Source: Methanothermococcus sp. SCGC AD-155-E23 (GTDB taxonomy: Archaea > AGJL01 > Methanococci > Methanococcales > Methanococcaceae). From it: DNA of 39,747 nucleotides. Within the stretch, counting starts at the first letter, position 1. Each line of letters opens with the position of its first letter. Below the pieces are notes generated by a model. The model ran no database searches. It worked only from the letters and a program-made list of their open reading frames with translations, and was not told where the DNA came from. A program made the translations under genes and the position numbers. The DNA lies in the NCBI GenBank assembly GCA_019561615.1, contig JAHEQA010000047.1, positions 1 to 39,747 of the forward strand, written 5' to 3'. This document shows, in pieces, positions 1-8,860 of this stretch.

Positions 1-63
1 ACTGGCCCTAGGTGGAGAGACCTACAAGATGAAGTTTGGACATAGGGTGGAAATCAGCCTGTG
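1..63 (+). repeat. Inverted repeat, left copy, at breakpoint of the carA/pepQ inversion
   Basis: Bases 1-63 match the reverse complement of 1036-1099 completely except for one missing G in the run near 44-48. Immediately inward of both copies the sequences diverge: carA codons follow this copy and pepQ codons follow the other. The true left end cannot be seen because the window starts inside or at the repeat. Confidence 0.95.
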
Positions 64-312
64 AAGGATCTAGACAGGGATAAGGTATACATTACCTCTC
101 AAAACCACGGCTATGCTGTAAGGGGTGAAACACTACCTAAGGATATCTCGGTGTGGAATATCAATTTAAACGACAACACAGTGGAGGGGTTGATATCCAG
201 GGAGAAGGGTATCCTCTGTGTCCAGTACCATCCTGAGGGTGGTCCAGGTCCTCATGATGCAAGACATATCTTTGACGAGATGATAAAGTTAGGTCTGGAG
301 AGGGAGCTATAA
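1..312 (+). pseudogene. carA: carA 3' part (carbamoyl-phosphate synthase small subunit), detached and frameshifted
   Basis: This is the end of the glutaminase subunit of carbamoyl-phosphate synthase. It carries the second half of the class I amidotransferase site, the His and Glu of the QYHPEGGPGPHD motif. The in-frame part (61-312) continues directly from where the minus-strand carA ORF leaves off: 275 codons there plus 82 here would give a 357-residue CarA, normal for the family. Bases 1-63 repeat carA sequence also present at 1036-1099 in opposite orientation. One G is missing from the run at about 44-48, so the first 20 codons are out of frame with the rest and hit a stop at 62-64. The stop codon at 310-312 overlaps the convergent pepQ stop by 6 bp, which looks like a natural gene junction. 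As written this fragment cannot be expressed as CarA. Confidence 0.88.
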
Positions 313-1035
313 TCTTTTAAATCCCTCTTTTTTTATAAGGTAGAGATCCTCTATCCTAACACCGAAATCCTCCAGGTATATACCTGGCTCAAGGGTTATC
401 ACCATATTCTCCTTCAAGGTTACATCCTCCTTAGTTCTAGAACTTATGGAGGGTTCCTCGTGGACACTTACCCCTACACCATGTCCAAGGGAGTGTATAA
501 AGTATCTCTTATATTCCCCCATCAAATCCCTTGCCAACCTATCCAACTCCTTTACAGGGACACCCTCTCTAAGGTGATCCTCCAACTCTCCTTTTACCTC
601 ACTTATTAATTCATAGACCTCCCTGTACCTCCTATCCTCCTTTAGTATTACCGTCCTTGTAATATCTGAACAGTATCCCCTGTAGACTGCACCGATGTCA
701 ATAACCACTATATTTTTAATTACATCTTCAGAGGGTAACCCATGGGGAAGTGCAGTCTTTCTATCTGATATTACTATGGAGTCAAAGGCTGGCTTTATAC
801 TGCCCATCTTCCTCATCATATACTCTATCTCCCCTGCCAACTCCATCTCTGTAATGTTCCCCCTACTTAGACACTCTATCCCATACTCCATAGCCCTCCT
901 ACTTATACGGGATGCCCTCCTGATAAGCTCTATCTCCCTCCCCCTCTTTACACTCCTCATCTCCAACAACTTCTTAGATACCACCTTGTAGTCCCTTGAC
1001 AGGTATTTAAGGTATTTCAATGGGAAGGTCTCCTC
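307..1035 (-). pseudogene. pepQ: pepQ 3' part (Xaa-Pro dipeptidase, M24 family), lacking its N-terminal domain
   Basis: The 242 codons encode the pita-bread catalytic domain of an Xaa-Pro dipeptidase. All five metal ligands can be seen: Asp in VVIDIG, Asp in YCSDITR, His in HSLGHGVG, Glu in TLEPGIY and Glu in GVRIEDLY. The creatinase-like N-terminal domain of about 100 residues found in the usual 340-350 residue enzyme is absent, and CarA sequence stands in its place. If the 64-1035 segment is inverted relative to the ancestral order, the missing pepQ 5' end should lie just beyond the left edge of the window. The metal site is intact, so some hydrolase activity is possible, but that is inference. 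Confidence 0.8.
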
Positions 1036-1860
1036 CACAGGCTGATTTCCACCCCTATGTCCAAACTTCATCTTGTAGGTCTCTCCACCTAGGGCCAGTG
1101 TAATAATCTGATGACCTAGACAGATACCTGTAAGGGGAACCTTCCCTATAAGGGACCTTACAGTCTCTACAGCCTCCTTAACTCTTACAGGATCTCCAGG
1201 ACCGTTAGATACCAGTACAAAGTGAGGTTTGTACTTCAGTATCTCCTCTGGAGGTGTGTTGTAGGGCACCTGGATAACAGTACATCCCCTCTCAAGGAGA
1301 CATCTGATAATACTCCTCTTAACCCCACAGTCTATAAGGACACACCTGGCAACCTCATTCTCGGCCCTGTGGATAATCACCTCCCCTGTAGATACCAGGG
1401 GTACAAGGTCCATCTCCGAGAGGTCTCTATGCCCCCTGGCCAACTCAACATACTTCTTAATCTCCTTCTCATCTATAGGTTCAGAGGATGTTTTCAGGAA
1501 GGCCTTTACAACACCTCCTGATCTAATCTTTCTAGTTATAAACCTAGTGTCTACGTAGTAGATGCCAGGGATATCGTACTCCTTTAAAAATCTATCTAAC
1601 TCCTCCCTAGTTAGATCCTTTATAACAAAACCCTCCACCTTAATACCATCTGATTCATACCACTTCTCCTCTACCCCATAGTTTCCTATAAGGGGATAGG
1701 TCATGGTAACAATCTGCCCCTTGTAGGAGGGATCTGTAAGTACCTCAACATATCCTGTCATACTGGTGTTAAATACAAGTTCCCCTAAAACCTCCTTTTC
1801 AGCGCCAAATCCTTTACCCTTTAATACAGTTCCATCCTCTAAAACCAGTATGCCATGCAA
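307..1860 (-). CDS. carA: Chimeric ORF: CarA residues 1-275 fused in frame to PepQ catalytic domain
   Basis: The open frame is 517 codons. Residues 1-275 are CarA: the N-terminal small-subunit domain, then the glutaminase domain with the nucleophile Cys247 in GICLGHQ. From residue 276 the protein becomes the C-terminal 242 residues of an M24 Xaa-Pro peptidase. The CarA part lacks the His/Glu half of its glutaminase triad, which lies on the plus strand at 64-312. The start is a TTG at 1860, four bases after a GGTGA ribosome binding site, and 4 bases separate it from the pyrB stop, so pyrB and carA form an operon. The product as written should not supply ammonia to CarB. I read this as a rearrangement or assembly chimera rather than a designed fusion, because both halves are separately complete genes in relatives and the matching other half of carA is present nearby. 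Confidence 0.85.
   Translation of the reverse strand: MHGILVLEDGTVLKGKGFGAEKEVLGELVFNTSMTGYVEVLTDPSYKGQIVTMTYPLIGNYGVEEKWYESDGIKVEGFVIKDLTREELDRFLKEYDIPGIYYVDTRFITRKIRSGGVVKAFLKTSSEPIDEKEIKKYVELARGHRDLSEMDLVPLVSTGEVIIHRAENEVARCVLIDCGVKRSIIRCLLERGCTVIQVPYNTPPEEILKYKPHFVLVSNGPGDPVRVKEAVETVRSLIGKVPLTGICLGHQIITLALGGETYKMKFGHRGGNQPVEETFPLKYLKYLSRDYKVVSKKLLEMRSVKRGREIELIRRASRISRRAMEYGIECLSRGNITEMELAGEIEYMMRKMGSIKPAFDSIVISDRKTALPHGLPSEDVIKNIVVIDIGAVYRGYCSDITRTVILKEDRRYREVYELISEVKGELEDHLREGVPVKELDRLARDLMGEYKRYFIHSLGHGVGVSVHEEPSISSRTKEDVTLKENMVITLEPGIYLEDFGVRIEDLYLIKKEGFKRL
1036..1099 (-). repeat. Inverted repeat, right copy, at breakpoint of the carA/pepQ inversion
   Basis: This 64-base stretch is carA codons 255-275 read on the minus strand and ends exactly at the switch from CarA to PepQ sequence. 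It has the full G run (four G) that keeps the carA frame open, so it is the more intact copy. It pairs with bases 1-63. Confidence 0.95.
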
Positions 1861-1864
1861 GTTC

Positions 1865-2839
<975 letters not shown>

Positions 2840-2845
2840 TCAAAA

Positions 2846-3640
2846 ATGCAGTACCTTAGGGTGAATACCTTAAAGATATCTCCCCAGAATTTAAGGGATA
2901 GACTTGAGAGTAAGGGGATGGTGTTGGAGGACACCTATCTAGACTACATGTTTAAAATAGTGGAGTCCCCCTTCTCCCCAGGATGTACCCCAGAATACCT
3001 CTTTGGATACTACTATCTACAGACTGTATCCTCTACTGTACCTCCTATTGTCCTAGACCCCTCCAGTGAAGATATGGTTTTGGACATGTGTGCAGCACCT
3101 GGGGGAAAAACTACCCACATGGCCCAGTTGATGGATAACCAGGGTATTATCGTGGCCAACGATATAAGGAGGGAGAGGTTGAGAAGTTTATCCTCCAACA
3201 TCCATAGACTTGGTATTAAAAATGTTTTAATCCTAAATATGGATGCCCTCAAGTTAGATAGACTTCAGGTACACTATGACAAGATACTCCTAGACGCCCC
3301 CTGTACAGGAAATCCAGTAAAGGGTAGAAGTAGGGAGATTACAAAGGAGGATATAGAGTACTGTTCAAGGAGACAGAAGGGTATGTTAGATGTAGGTCTC
3401 AACATCCTCAAGGTGGGAGGGGAGCTGGTCTACAGTACATGTTCCCAGGAGGTGGAGGAGAACGAGGAGGTGGTTCAGTACATACTGGATAGGAGGGAAG
3501 ATGTTCAACTTGTTGATATCACCTACTTTATAGAGGTGGCGAAAGGTGTAAATATAAGGGAAGGTGGGGTAAAGGGAACCCTAAGGATACATCCTCCAGA
3601 TGAGCCCTTCTTCATTGCAAAGTTTAAAAAGGTGAAGTAG
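2846..3640 (+). CDS. tRNA (cytosine-5-)-methyltransferase, Trm4/NSUN-like
   Basis: This is an S-adenosylmethionine-dependent RNA m5C methyltransferase of the NOL1/NOP2/Sun family. It has the SAM-binding CAAPGGK (residues 82-88), the motif IV Cys153 in DAPCTG and the catalytic motif VI Cys199 in STCS. At 264 residues without a PUA domain it matches the short archaeal Trm4 type known from Methanocaldococcus jannaschii (MJ0026), which methylates tRNA. The open frame extends 14 codons further upstream, but the start at 2846 has an AGGGGT ribosome binding site at suitable spacing and gives the family N-terminus MQYLRVNTLK. The next gene begins 10 bases after the stop and may be cotranscribed. The tRNA position modified is not visible from sequence. 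Confidence 0.9.
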   Translation: MQYLRVNTLKISPQNLRDRLESKGMVLEDTYLDYMFKIVESPFSPGCTPEYLFGYYYLQTVSSTVPPIVLDPSSEDMVLDMCAAPGGKTTHMAQLMDNQGIIVANDIRRERLRSLSSNIHRLGIKNVLILNMDALKLDRLQVHYDKILLDAPCTGNPVKGRSREITKEDIEYCSRRQKGMLDVGLNILKVGGELVYSTCSQEVEENEEVVQYILDRREDVQLVDITYFIEVAKGVNIREGGVKGTLRIHPPDEPFFIAKFKKVK

Positions 3641-3650
3641 ACGTGGAAGT

Positions 3651-4412
3651 ATGAAAATCGGAGTATCCTGTAGTGTATTTCTAGACTCTAAAATAAGTCT
3701 TTCCAGTGCTTTAGACTTTTTAGAGGAGAGGGTGAAGTACGTTGAGTTACTATGTGACGGCAGTATGGACGTTATGAGGGAGGGAAATATAGAGGTGGTG
3801 GACTCCTATAACTTAGAGTATACCTTGCACTGCCCACTGACAGATCTAAATCTCTCCTCCTTTAGGGAGAGGATAAGGGTGGCAAGTTTAGATCTAGTTA
3901 GGGATATACTAGAGGTTGCCAGTAGGATAGACAGTAGTATCCTAGTACTTCATCCAGGTTACTGTGTCTTCGAGGATGACTACAACCTAGCCCTCCAATC
4001 CCTTATAAAGACCTTGGAGGAGTTAAATAGAATCCAGGAGGAGTACAGTACCAGGATCACCATTGAGAATATGCCCTCCTACAACATGTTTATGTTTAGG
4101 GAACCTAGTAGGGAGGTCCTGGAACATCTAGAGGAGATAGGGATAACCTTCGATATAGGTCACGCCTTCTTAAATAGAAATATTGAGGATTTCCTGGACA
4201 GGGAGGTCCTAGATAAAATAGTCCATCTCCATATCCATGACAACTGTGGAGAACTAGATGAACACCTGTGTATAGGGAGGGGGAAAATACCCTTTAAGGA
4301 GTACAGGGATAGGTTGAGGAGGATAGAGGGTATAAAGATGATAGAGATGAAGAGGGAGGGTATTGGGGATATAGACAGGTGTATAGAGTCTCTGAAGGAT
4401 CTGCTAGAATAG
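3651..4412 (+). CDS. Sugar phosphate isomerase/epimerase-like TIM barrel protein
   Basis: The 253-residue protein belongs to the xylose isomerase-like / AP endonuclease 2 TIM barrel superfamily. Metal-ligand motifs appear in barrel order: LVLHPGYC, TIENMPS, FDIGHAF and HLHIHDNCGE, followed by LCIGRGKIPF, a typical layout of His, Glu, Asp-x-Gly-His and His ligands for divalent metals. Members act as sugar isomerases, epimerases or endonuclease IV; the substrate here cannot be told. It has no signal peptide and should be cytoplasmic. It lies 10 bases after the tRNA methyltransferase gene and 97 bases before nrdD. Confidence 0.8.
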   Translation: MKIGVSCSVFLDSKISLSSALDFLEERVKYVELLCDGSMDVMREGNIEVVDSYNLEYTLHCPLTDLNLSSFRERIRVASLDLVRDILEVASRIDSSILVLHPGYCVFEDDYNLALQSLIKTLEELNRIQEEYSTRITIENMPSYNMFMFREPSREVLEHLEEIGITFDIGHAFLNRNIEDFLDREVLDKIVHLHIHDNCGELDEHLCIGRGKIPFKEYRDRLRRIEGIKMIEMKREGIGDIDRCIESLKDLLE

Positions 4413-4509
4413 TTGTAAATCTTCTAATATTTAGAAATGGGAATTAAAAAAGTATTAATAAGATTTGGGGGTACTGTTATTTGACACTTTTTTGCCCCTG
4501 GTGATATTA

Positions 4510-6816
4510 ATGATAAGTAGTAAGTACCCTGGCGATTGGAAGATCTACGTTGTTAAGAAGAATGGGGTTAGGGAGTTATTCGATGTTAACAAGTTGATTA
4601 AATCCCTTTTAAACTCTCAAGTTGATTACAGGCATATAAATACAATCCTCGCCGCACTTCCCTCCAAGTTATACGACGGTATAACTACCGAGGAGATAAA
4701 GGAGGCTGTATGTGAGTTACTTAGAGAGATAGACAGGAAAAATGGAACTAACTATCTAGAGCGGTATAGGGAGGAGAGTAACCTAGTTGTTAGAACCTCT
4801 AACAACGAGATTCAACCCTTTGACAGGAACAAGATTATAAGGAAACTTATAGATGAAACTGGTCTTGACAGGGAAACCGCAGAGAAGATAGGGAACGAGA
4901 TTGAGAAGTCTTTGAAGAGACTTAACCTCAAGTATATAACAGCCCCTATGATAAGGGAGCTGGTAAATGCCAAGTTGATAGAGTACGGGCTGGAGGAGTA
5001 CAGGATAAGACATACAAGGTTAGGTATCCCCATATACGACATTAAAAAACTTATAAATGAGGGATGTAGGGAGAACGCCAACCTTATGCACAACCCAGAG
5101 TCTATACATAAGTGGGTTGCAGACGAAACTATGAAGCAGTACGCCCTCCTGGAGATATTTCCCAAGGATATTGCAGATGCACATATGAGGGGGGATATCC
5201 ACCTTCACGACTTGGAATACGCTGCAATAAGACCTGTCTGCTGCCAACATGATCTAAGGAACTTCTTCATGTATGGGTTAAAGGTTGATGGTACTGGAAG
5301 ACATACAAGTGTTTCAAAACCTGCTAAACATCCAGAGGTAGCAATACAACATGCAGCTAAGGTACTAAGTGCAGCCCAGTGTGAGATGAGTGGGGGTCAG
5401 TCCATTGACGAGTTCAACATATGGTTAGCACCCTATATGAGGGGGTTGTCCTACAGGAGGATAAAACAACTTATGCAGATGTTCATCTACGAGATGAATC
5501 AGATGTACGTTGCAAGAGGAGGGCAGACAGTCTTCAGTAGTATAAATCTAGAGTTGGAGGTACCAGAGTACCTAAGGGATAAGGAGGCTGTTGTTGCAGG
5601 GGGTGTAAGAGGTACCTACGAGGAGTACGAGGAGGAGGCTCAACTTATCCTAGAGGCCCTCATAGATGTGATGATGGAGGGGGATGCAGTAGGGAAACCC
5701 TTCCTCTTCCCAAACTTCATTGTGAAGTTAAGGGAGGGGGCGTTTAAGGATGAAAATAGGGACCTTATGATAAAGCTTCACGAACTTAGTAGTAAGTGGG
5801 GGATACCTTACTTTATAAACATGTATCCTGAATGGCAGGTGGAGAACACCAACGCCATGGGTTGTAGGACAAGGTTAAGTGGAGACTGGAAAGGTGACGT
5901 GGAGATAGACACCTTAAGAACTGGGAATATGCAGTGGTACACCCTTAACCTTCCAAGGATAGGTTATGAGGCCAGAGGTGATGACGACAGGTTATTTGAG
6001 ATACTCCATGAGAGGTTGGAGTTACTTAAGAGGGCGTTGTACATAAAACACCAGGTAACAGAGAGGGTACTTAAGTGTGGAATACTACCCTTCCTAACAC
6101 AGAAGTTTAACGGGGAGCAGTACTACAGATATGAGAATACTACTAAAACCTTTGGTTTCGTTGGATTAAATGAACTTCTAAAGTACCATATTGGAGAGGA
6201 GCTCCACGAGTCCAGGTACGCCCTTAAGTTCGGGGAGAAGGTAATTGGATACATGAGGGAGTATGCAGATAATTTAAGGAGGGAGACAGGTCTAAGGTGG
6301 AGTGTAACTCAGACCCCGGCAGAGAGTACTGCAGGTAGGTTTGCCAGGTTAGATTACAGGTACTACAGGGAAGAGTGTAAGTCTGTGGTAAGAGGTGATC
6401 TATCTAAGGTAGATACCCTCTACTATACAAACTCCTCACATGTTAGGGTAGATGCCCCAGTATCTGTAGGGGAGAAGGTAAGGATAGAGGAGAGGTTCCA
6501 TCCACTTTGTAACGGAGGGCATATTACCCACTTCTGGAATATAGAGGCCTACGCAGATCCTGAGGTACTTATGGACATAACTAGAAAGATAGCAGAGAAG
6601 TCCAATATAGGGTTCTGGACCTATACCAAGAACTTAAGTATATGTGAGGGATGTGGTAGGACGATGGCAGGTCTCAAGGACAGATGTACCTACTGTGGTA
6701 GCAACAGTATCCAGAAGTACAGCAGGATAACAGGTTATCTACAGAATGTCTCCAACTGGAACGATGCAAAGAGAAGGGAGTTGCTAGATAGGAGGAGTAA
6801 CATCCCCAGGATTTAA
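4510..6816 (+). CDS. nrdD: Anaerobic ribonucleoside-triphosphate reductase (class III)
   Basis: NrdD reduces ribonucleotides to deoxyribonucleotides with a glycyl radical in anaerobes. Two ATP-cone regulatory domains stand at the N-terminus (about residues 10-88 and 92-172), followed by the ten-stranded barrel with an active-site Cys in NAMGCRT. At the C-terminus are a four-Cys zinc site (Cys712, 715, 726, 729) and the glycyl radical Gly742 in RITGYL. The frame stays open from a TTG at 4465, but GGTGAT at 4499-4504 places the start at the ATG at 4510 (768 residues). No intein interrupts it, whereas the M. jannaschii homologue MJ0832 carries two. The activase gene nrdG is not in the window. 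A T-rich terminator follows the stop. Confidence 0.96.
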   Translation: MISSKYPGDWKIYVVKKNGVRELFDVNKLIKSLLNSQVDYRHINTILAALPSKLYDGITTEEIKEAVCELLREIDRKNGTNYLERYREESNLVVRTSNNEIQPFDRNKIIRKLIDETGLDRETAEKIGNEIEKSLKRLNLKYITAPMIRELVNAKLIEYGLEEYRIRHTRLGIPIYDIKKLINEGCRENANLMHNPESIHKWVADETMKQYALLEIFPKDIADAHMRGDIHLHDLEYAAIRPVCCQHDLRNFFMYGLKVDGTGRHTSVSKPAKHPEVAIQHAAKVLSAAQCEMSGGQSIDEFNIWLAPYMRGLSYRRIKQLMQMFIYEMNQMYVARGGQTVFSSINLELEVPEYLRDKEAVVAGGVRGTYEEYEEEAQLILEALIDVMMEGDAVGKPFLFPNFIVKLREGAFKDENRDLMIKLHELSSKWGIPYFINMYPEWQVENTNAMGCRTRLSGDWKGDVEIDTLRTGNMQWYTLNLPRIGYEARGDDDRLFEILHERLELLKRALYIKHQVTERVLKCGILPFLTQKFNGEQYYRYENTTKTFGFVGLNELLKYHIGEELHESRYALKFGEKVIGYMREYADNLRRETGLRWSVTQTPAESTAGRFARLDYRYYREECKSVVRGDLSKVDTLYYTNSSHVRVDAPVSVGEKVRIEERFHPLCNGGHITHFWNIEAYADPEVLMDITRKIAEKSNIGFWTYTKNLSICEGCGRTMAGLKDRCTYCGSNSIQKYSRITGYLQNVSNWNDAKRRELLDRRSNIPRI

Positions 6817-6819
6817 CTA

Positions 6820-6832
6820 CTATTTTTTTCTT
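6820..6832 (+). terminator. Oligo-T terminator after nrdD
   Basis: A run of seven T (6823-6829) follows the nrdD stop by six bases, as in typical archaeal oligo-T termination. The same 15-base string that includes this T run recurs at 7148-7162. Confidence 0.5.
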
Positions 6833-6937
6833 ATAATAAAAAGTTGAACCCCCGGTGCGAAATCCGCACCCCCTCAAAGATTTTCCCCGGGCTTTTTCTC
6901 ACCCACCTTCCCAAAATCCCAATTCCATATATATACC

Positions 6938-6969
6938 TGCGTCCCAGGGTATATATACCCCAGGACGCA
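6938..6969. repeat. 32-bp near-perfect palindrome
   Basis: The arms TGCGTCC (6938-6944) and GGACGCA (6963-6969) flank a perfect 14-base palindrome GGGTATATATACCC (6947-6960), each separated from it by CA. Only the two CA pairs break the symmetry, so 28 of 32 bases are self-complementary. A competing hairpin pairs TATATATACC (6928-6937) with GGTATATATA (6948-6957). This suits a dimeric DNA-binding protein or cruciform extrusion; function unknown. Confidence 0.85.
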
Positions 6970-7030
6970 TTCCGCACCCCCTCTCCCATTTTCTTATAGT
7001 GAATACTTTCCCCCCGGTGCGGAATGCGTC
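6964..7030. repeat. Perfect 15-bp inverted repeat of the GC-rich box
   Basis: GACGCATTCCGCACC at 6964-6978 is the exact reverse complement of GGTGCGGAATGCGTC at 7016-7030, with 37 bases between. The two are the best-matching pair among the five boxes in this interval. Transcribed in either direction they could form a long stem enclosing a T-rich loop. Confidence 0.85.
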
Positions 7031-7198
7031 ACAAAATCCCTCTTAAGGTGCGGATTTCGTCCACCTACGAAGGTCAACCTCGAGATTTTCCCGGGACTCT
7101 TCCTTGACAACTGCCGCATTTCGCACCCCCCCTCCAAGACCCCACAATTTTTTCTTATAATATAAACCTCATTTCTTATAGTGAAACCTAAAAAATAG

Positions 7199-8818
7199 TT
7201 AATTACCCTCAAAGGAGGACCTTATAAACCTTATTCCCTCTCTAGATACCACTAGATTACCCCTCCACTCCTCCCTAGTCTCTGGATAATCTGACCTGTA
7301 GTGAGCACCTCTACTTTCCCTCCTCTCCAAGGCACATCTAGTTACAAGTTCTGCAACTGTCAGCATACTTTTAAACTCAAAGTATCTCTGGACCTCAAAT
7401 ACCCCTCTTAACCTCACCTTCTCCAGATGCTCTTTTAAAAGATCTATCTTAGAGAGGGCACTTCTTAAACCCCTCTCCTCCCTAACTATAGAAACCTTAT
7501 CCCACATTGTACTTTTAAGATCCCTTATAAGGGAGTGTATTGAATACCCCCTCTCTCTCCCTAACTTCTCCCTCAAATCCCTTTTAATCCTACTAATTAT
7601 ACCTCCTACATCCACTGGATCTCTAAGGGTTCCCATATCCTCTACAAACTCCCCTGCACTCCTCCCAGCAATTGCCCCAAACACCTGGGTATCTGCAAGG
7701 GCGTTACCCCCTAGTCTATTTGCCCCATGAATACCCCCTGTCACCTCTCCACAGGCAAATAGACCTTCAATGTTTGTTTCACATCTTTCATTTATCCTCA
7801 CACCTCCCATAAAGTGATGGGCAGTAGGTGCCACTATCATAGGTTCCCTCCTAATATCCACCCCAATATCTAGGAACTGTCTAAGGGTGGTCTCCAACCT
7901 CTCCTCTATAATCTCATCACCTAGATGGGAGACGTCGAGATAGACACCTCCCTTAATACCTCTTCCCTCCTTTATCTCTCTGTATATAGCCCTGGCAACA
8001 ACGTCCCTCGTGGATAACTCCATCCTCTCCCTGTCGTATTTTGCCATAAACCTCTCTCCATACCGGTTGTAGAGTATACCTCCCTCCCCCCTCACAGCCT
8101 CAGTTACAAGGATACCTGAATTTACCATACCAGTGGGATGGAATTGTACCATCTCCATATCTATTAACTCCACACCCTCCCAGTAGGCTAATGCAAAACC
8201 ATCCCCTACCTTCTGGAGAGGGTTGGTAGTTATAGGATAAATCTGTCCAGCACCCCCTGTGGCAAGTACTGTAGATGTGGCATATATGGGAAATAACCTC
8301 CCCTCTACAAGATCTAGAAAGATAGCTCCGTAACACCTGTTCTCCTTCACTATTAACTTTACAGCCATAACATCCTCAAGTACAGTAACATTCTCCAACT
8401 TAGAGGTGTACTCCATAAGGGATGTCATTATCTCATGTCCTGTCCTATCTCCACTGTAACATGTCCTACTGAAACTCTGCCCTCCAAAAGGTCTCTGAGC
8501 TATACTTCCATCCTCCCTCCTATCAAAGAGAGCTCCAAATCTCTCTAGATTTCTTAGTTCCTTAGGTGCATTTTCTACCAGTATCTTCACCAGCTTTGGA
8601 TTGTTTATATAGCAACCTCCCTTTAAGGTGTCTCTAAAGTGCTTTTCAAAGTCATCCCTAGGGTCCAGTACAGCGTTATAGCCTCCTTCAGCCATTACAG
8701 TACATCCACTTTTACCAAACAATCCCTTAACTGCCATTACAACCCTCTTATCACTACACTCTATTGCACATCTAGCTCCAGCCCCTCCCCCTCCAATTAC
8801 TAGGATATCAGTTATCAA
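7199..8818 (-). CDS. tfrA: Thiol:fumarate reductase subunit A (CoM/CoB-dependent)
   Basis: A 539-residue flavoprotein of the succinate dehydrogenase/fumarate reductase A family. In methanogens TfrA with TfrB reduces fumarate using coenzymes M and B and regenerates the heterodisulfide; it feeds the incomplete reductive citrate cycle in the cytoplasm. Visible features are the FAD-binding ILVIGGGGAGARC near residue 5, the substrate-binding FHPTG and RGEGG, and the AHHFMGG motif in the capping/active-site region. The start is a TTG at 8818 with GGTGAT three bases ahead. A TATA-like ATTTTTATAG (minus strand, 8861-8870) suggests its own promoter, separate from the pst genes upstream. The iron-sulfur subunit gene tfrB is not adjacent. 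L-aspartate oxidase is a less likely alternative. Confidence 0.85.
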   Translation of the reverse strand: MITDILVIGGGGAGARCAIECSDKRVVMAVKGLFGKSGCTVMAEGGYNAVLDPRDDFEKHFRDTLKGGCYINNPKLVKILVENAPKELRNLERFGALFDRREDGSIAQRPFGGQSFSRTCYSGDRTGHEIMTSLMEYTSKLENVTVLEDVMAVKLIVKENRCYGAIFLDLVEGRLFPIYATSTVLATGGAGQIYPITTNPLQKVGDGFALAYWEGVELIDMEMVQFHPTGMVNSGILVTEAVRGEGGILYNRYGERFMAKYDRERMELSTRDVVARAIYREIKEGRGIKGGVYLDVSHLGDEIIEERLETTLRQFLDIGVDIRREPMIVAPTAHHFMGGVRINERCETNIEGLFACGEVTGGIHGANRLGGNALADTQVFGAIAGRSAGEFVEDMGTLRDPVDVGGIISRIKRDLREKLGRERGYSIHSLIRDLKSTMWDKVSIVREERGLRSALSKIDLLKEHLEKVRLRGVFEVQRYFEFKSMLTVAELVTRCALERRESRGAHYRSDYPETREEWRGNLVVSREGIRFIRSSFEGN

Positions 8819-8860
8819 AGTATCACCGGAGAAATACTCTCTAAAAAAATAGTCCCCTTA

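Larger units (their letters stand above)
6817..7198. other. Repeat-rich non-coding interval between nrdD and tfrA
   Basis: No convincing gene lies here; both flanking genes end into it. It is unusually G/C-rich in patches and is built of several short repeats. A box resembling GGTGCGRAATNCG occurs five times: 6854-6868 (+), 6964-6978 (-), 7016-7030 (+), 7047-7061 (+) and 7113-7127 (-). The box at 6854 is itself a small hairpin, GGTGCG and CGCACC around five bases. The string TTTCTTATAGTGAA occurs at 6990-7003 and 7172-7185; TTTTTTCTTATAATA at 6824-6838 and 7148-7162; and AGATTTTCCC(C)GGG at 6878-6891 and 7083-7095. Irregular spacing and differing intervals exclude an ordinary CRISPR. It may be a protein-binding region, a degenerate repetitive element, or encode a structured RNA; function unknown. 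Confidence 0.75.

Noticed and set aside
1-1099. Programmed (site-specific recombinase) DNA inversion
   Set aside because: No recombinase or invertase gene is in the window, the repeats are ordinary carA coding sequence, and the switch destroys two housekeeping genes.
6817-7198. CRISPR array or its remnant
   Set aside because: The repeated boxes are only about 15 bases, occur in both orientations and have irregular intervals of 16 to 95 bases; no cas gene is near.
6855-7212. Two short open frames (63 codons plus, 72 codons minus) in the repeat-rich interval
   Set aside because: Their translations are Pro/Ser- or Gly/Arg-rich readings of the C-run repeats, no ribosome binding site precedes them, and repeats cross their boundaries.
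7199-8818. L-aspartate oxidase (NadB) instead of TfrA
   Set aside because: The sequence has the FHPTG and AHHFMGG variants and length of methanogen fumarate reductase flavoproteins, and korA of the same pathway is nearby; kept as a minor alternative.
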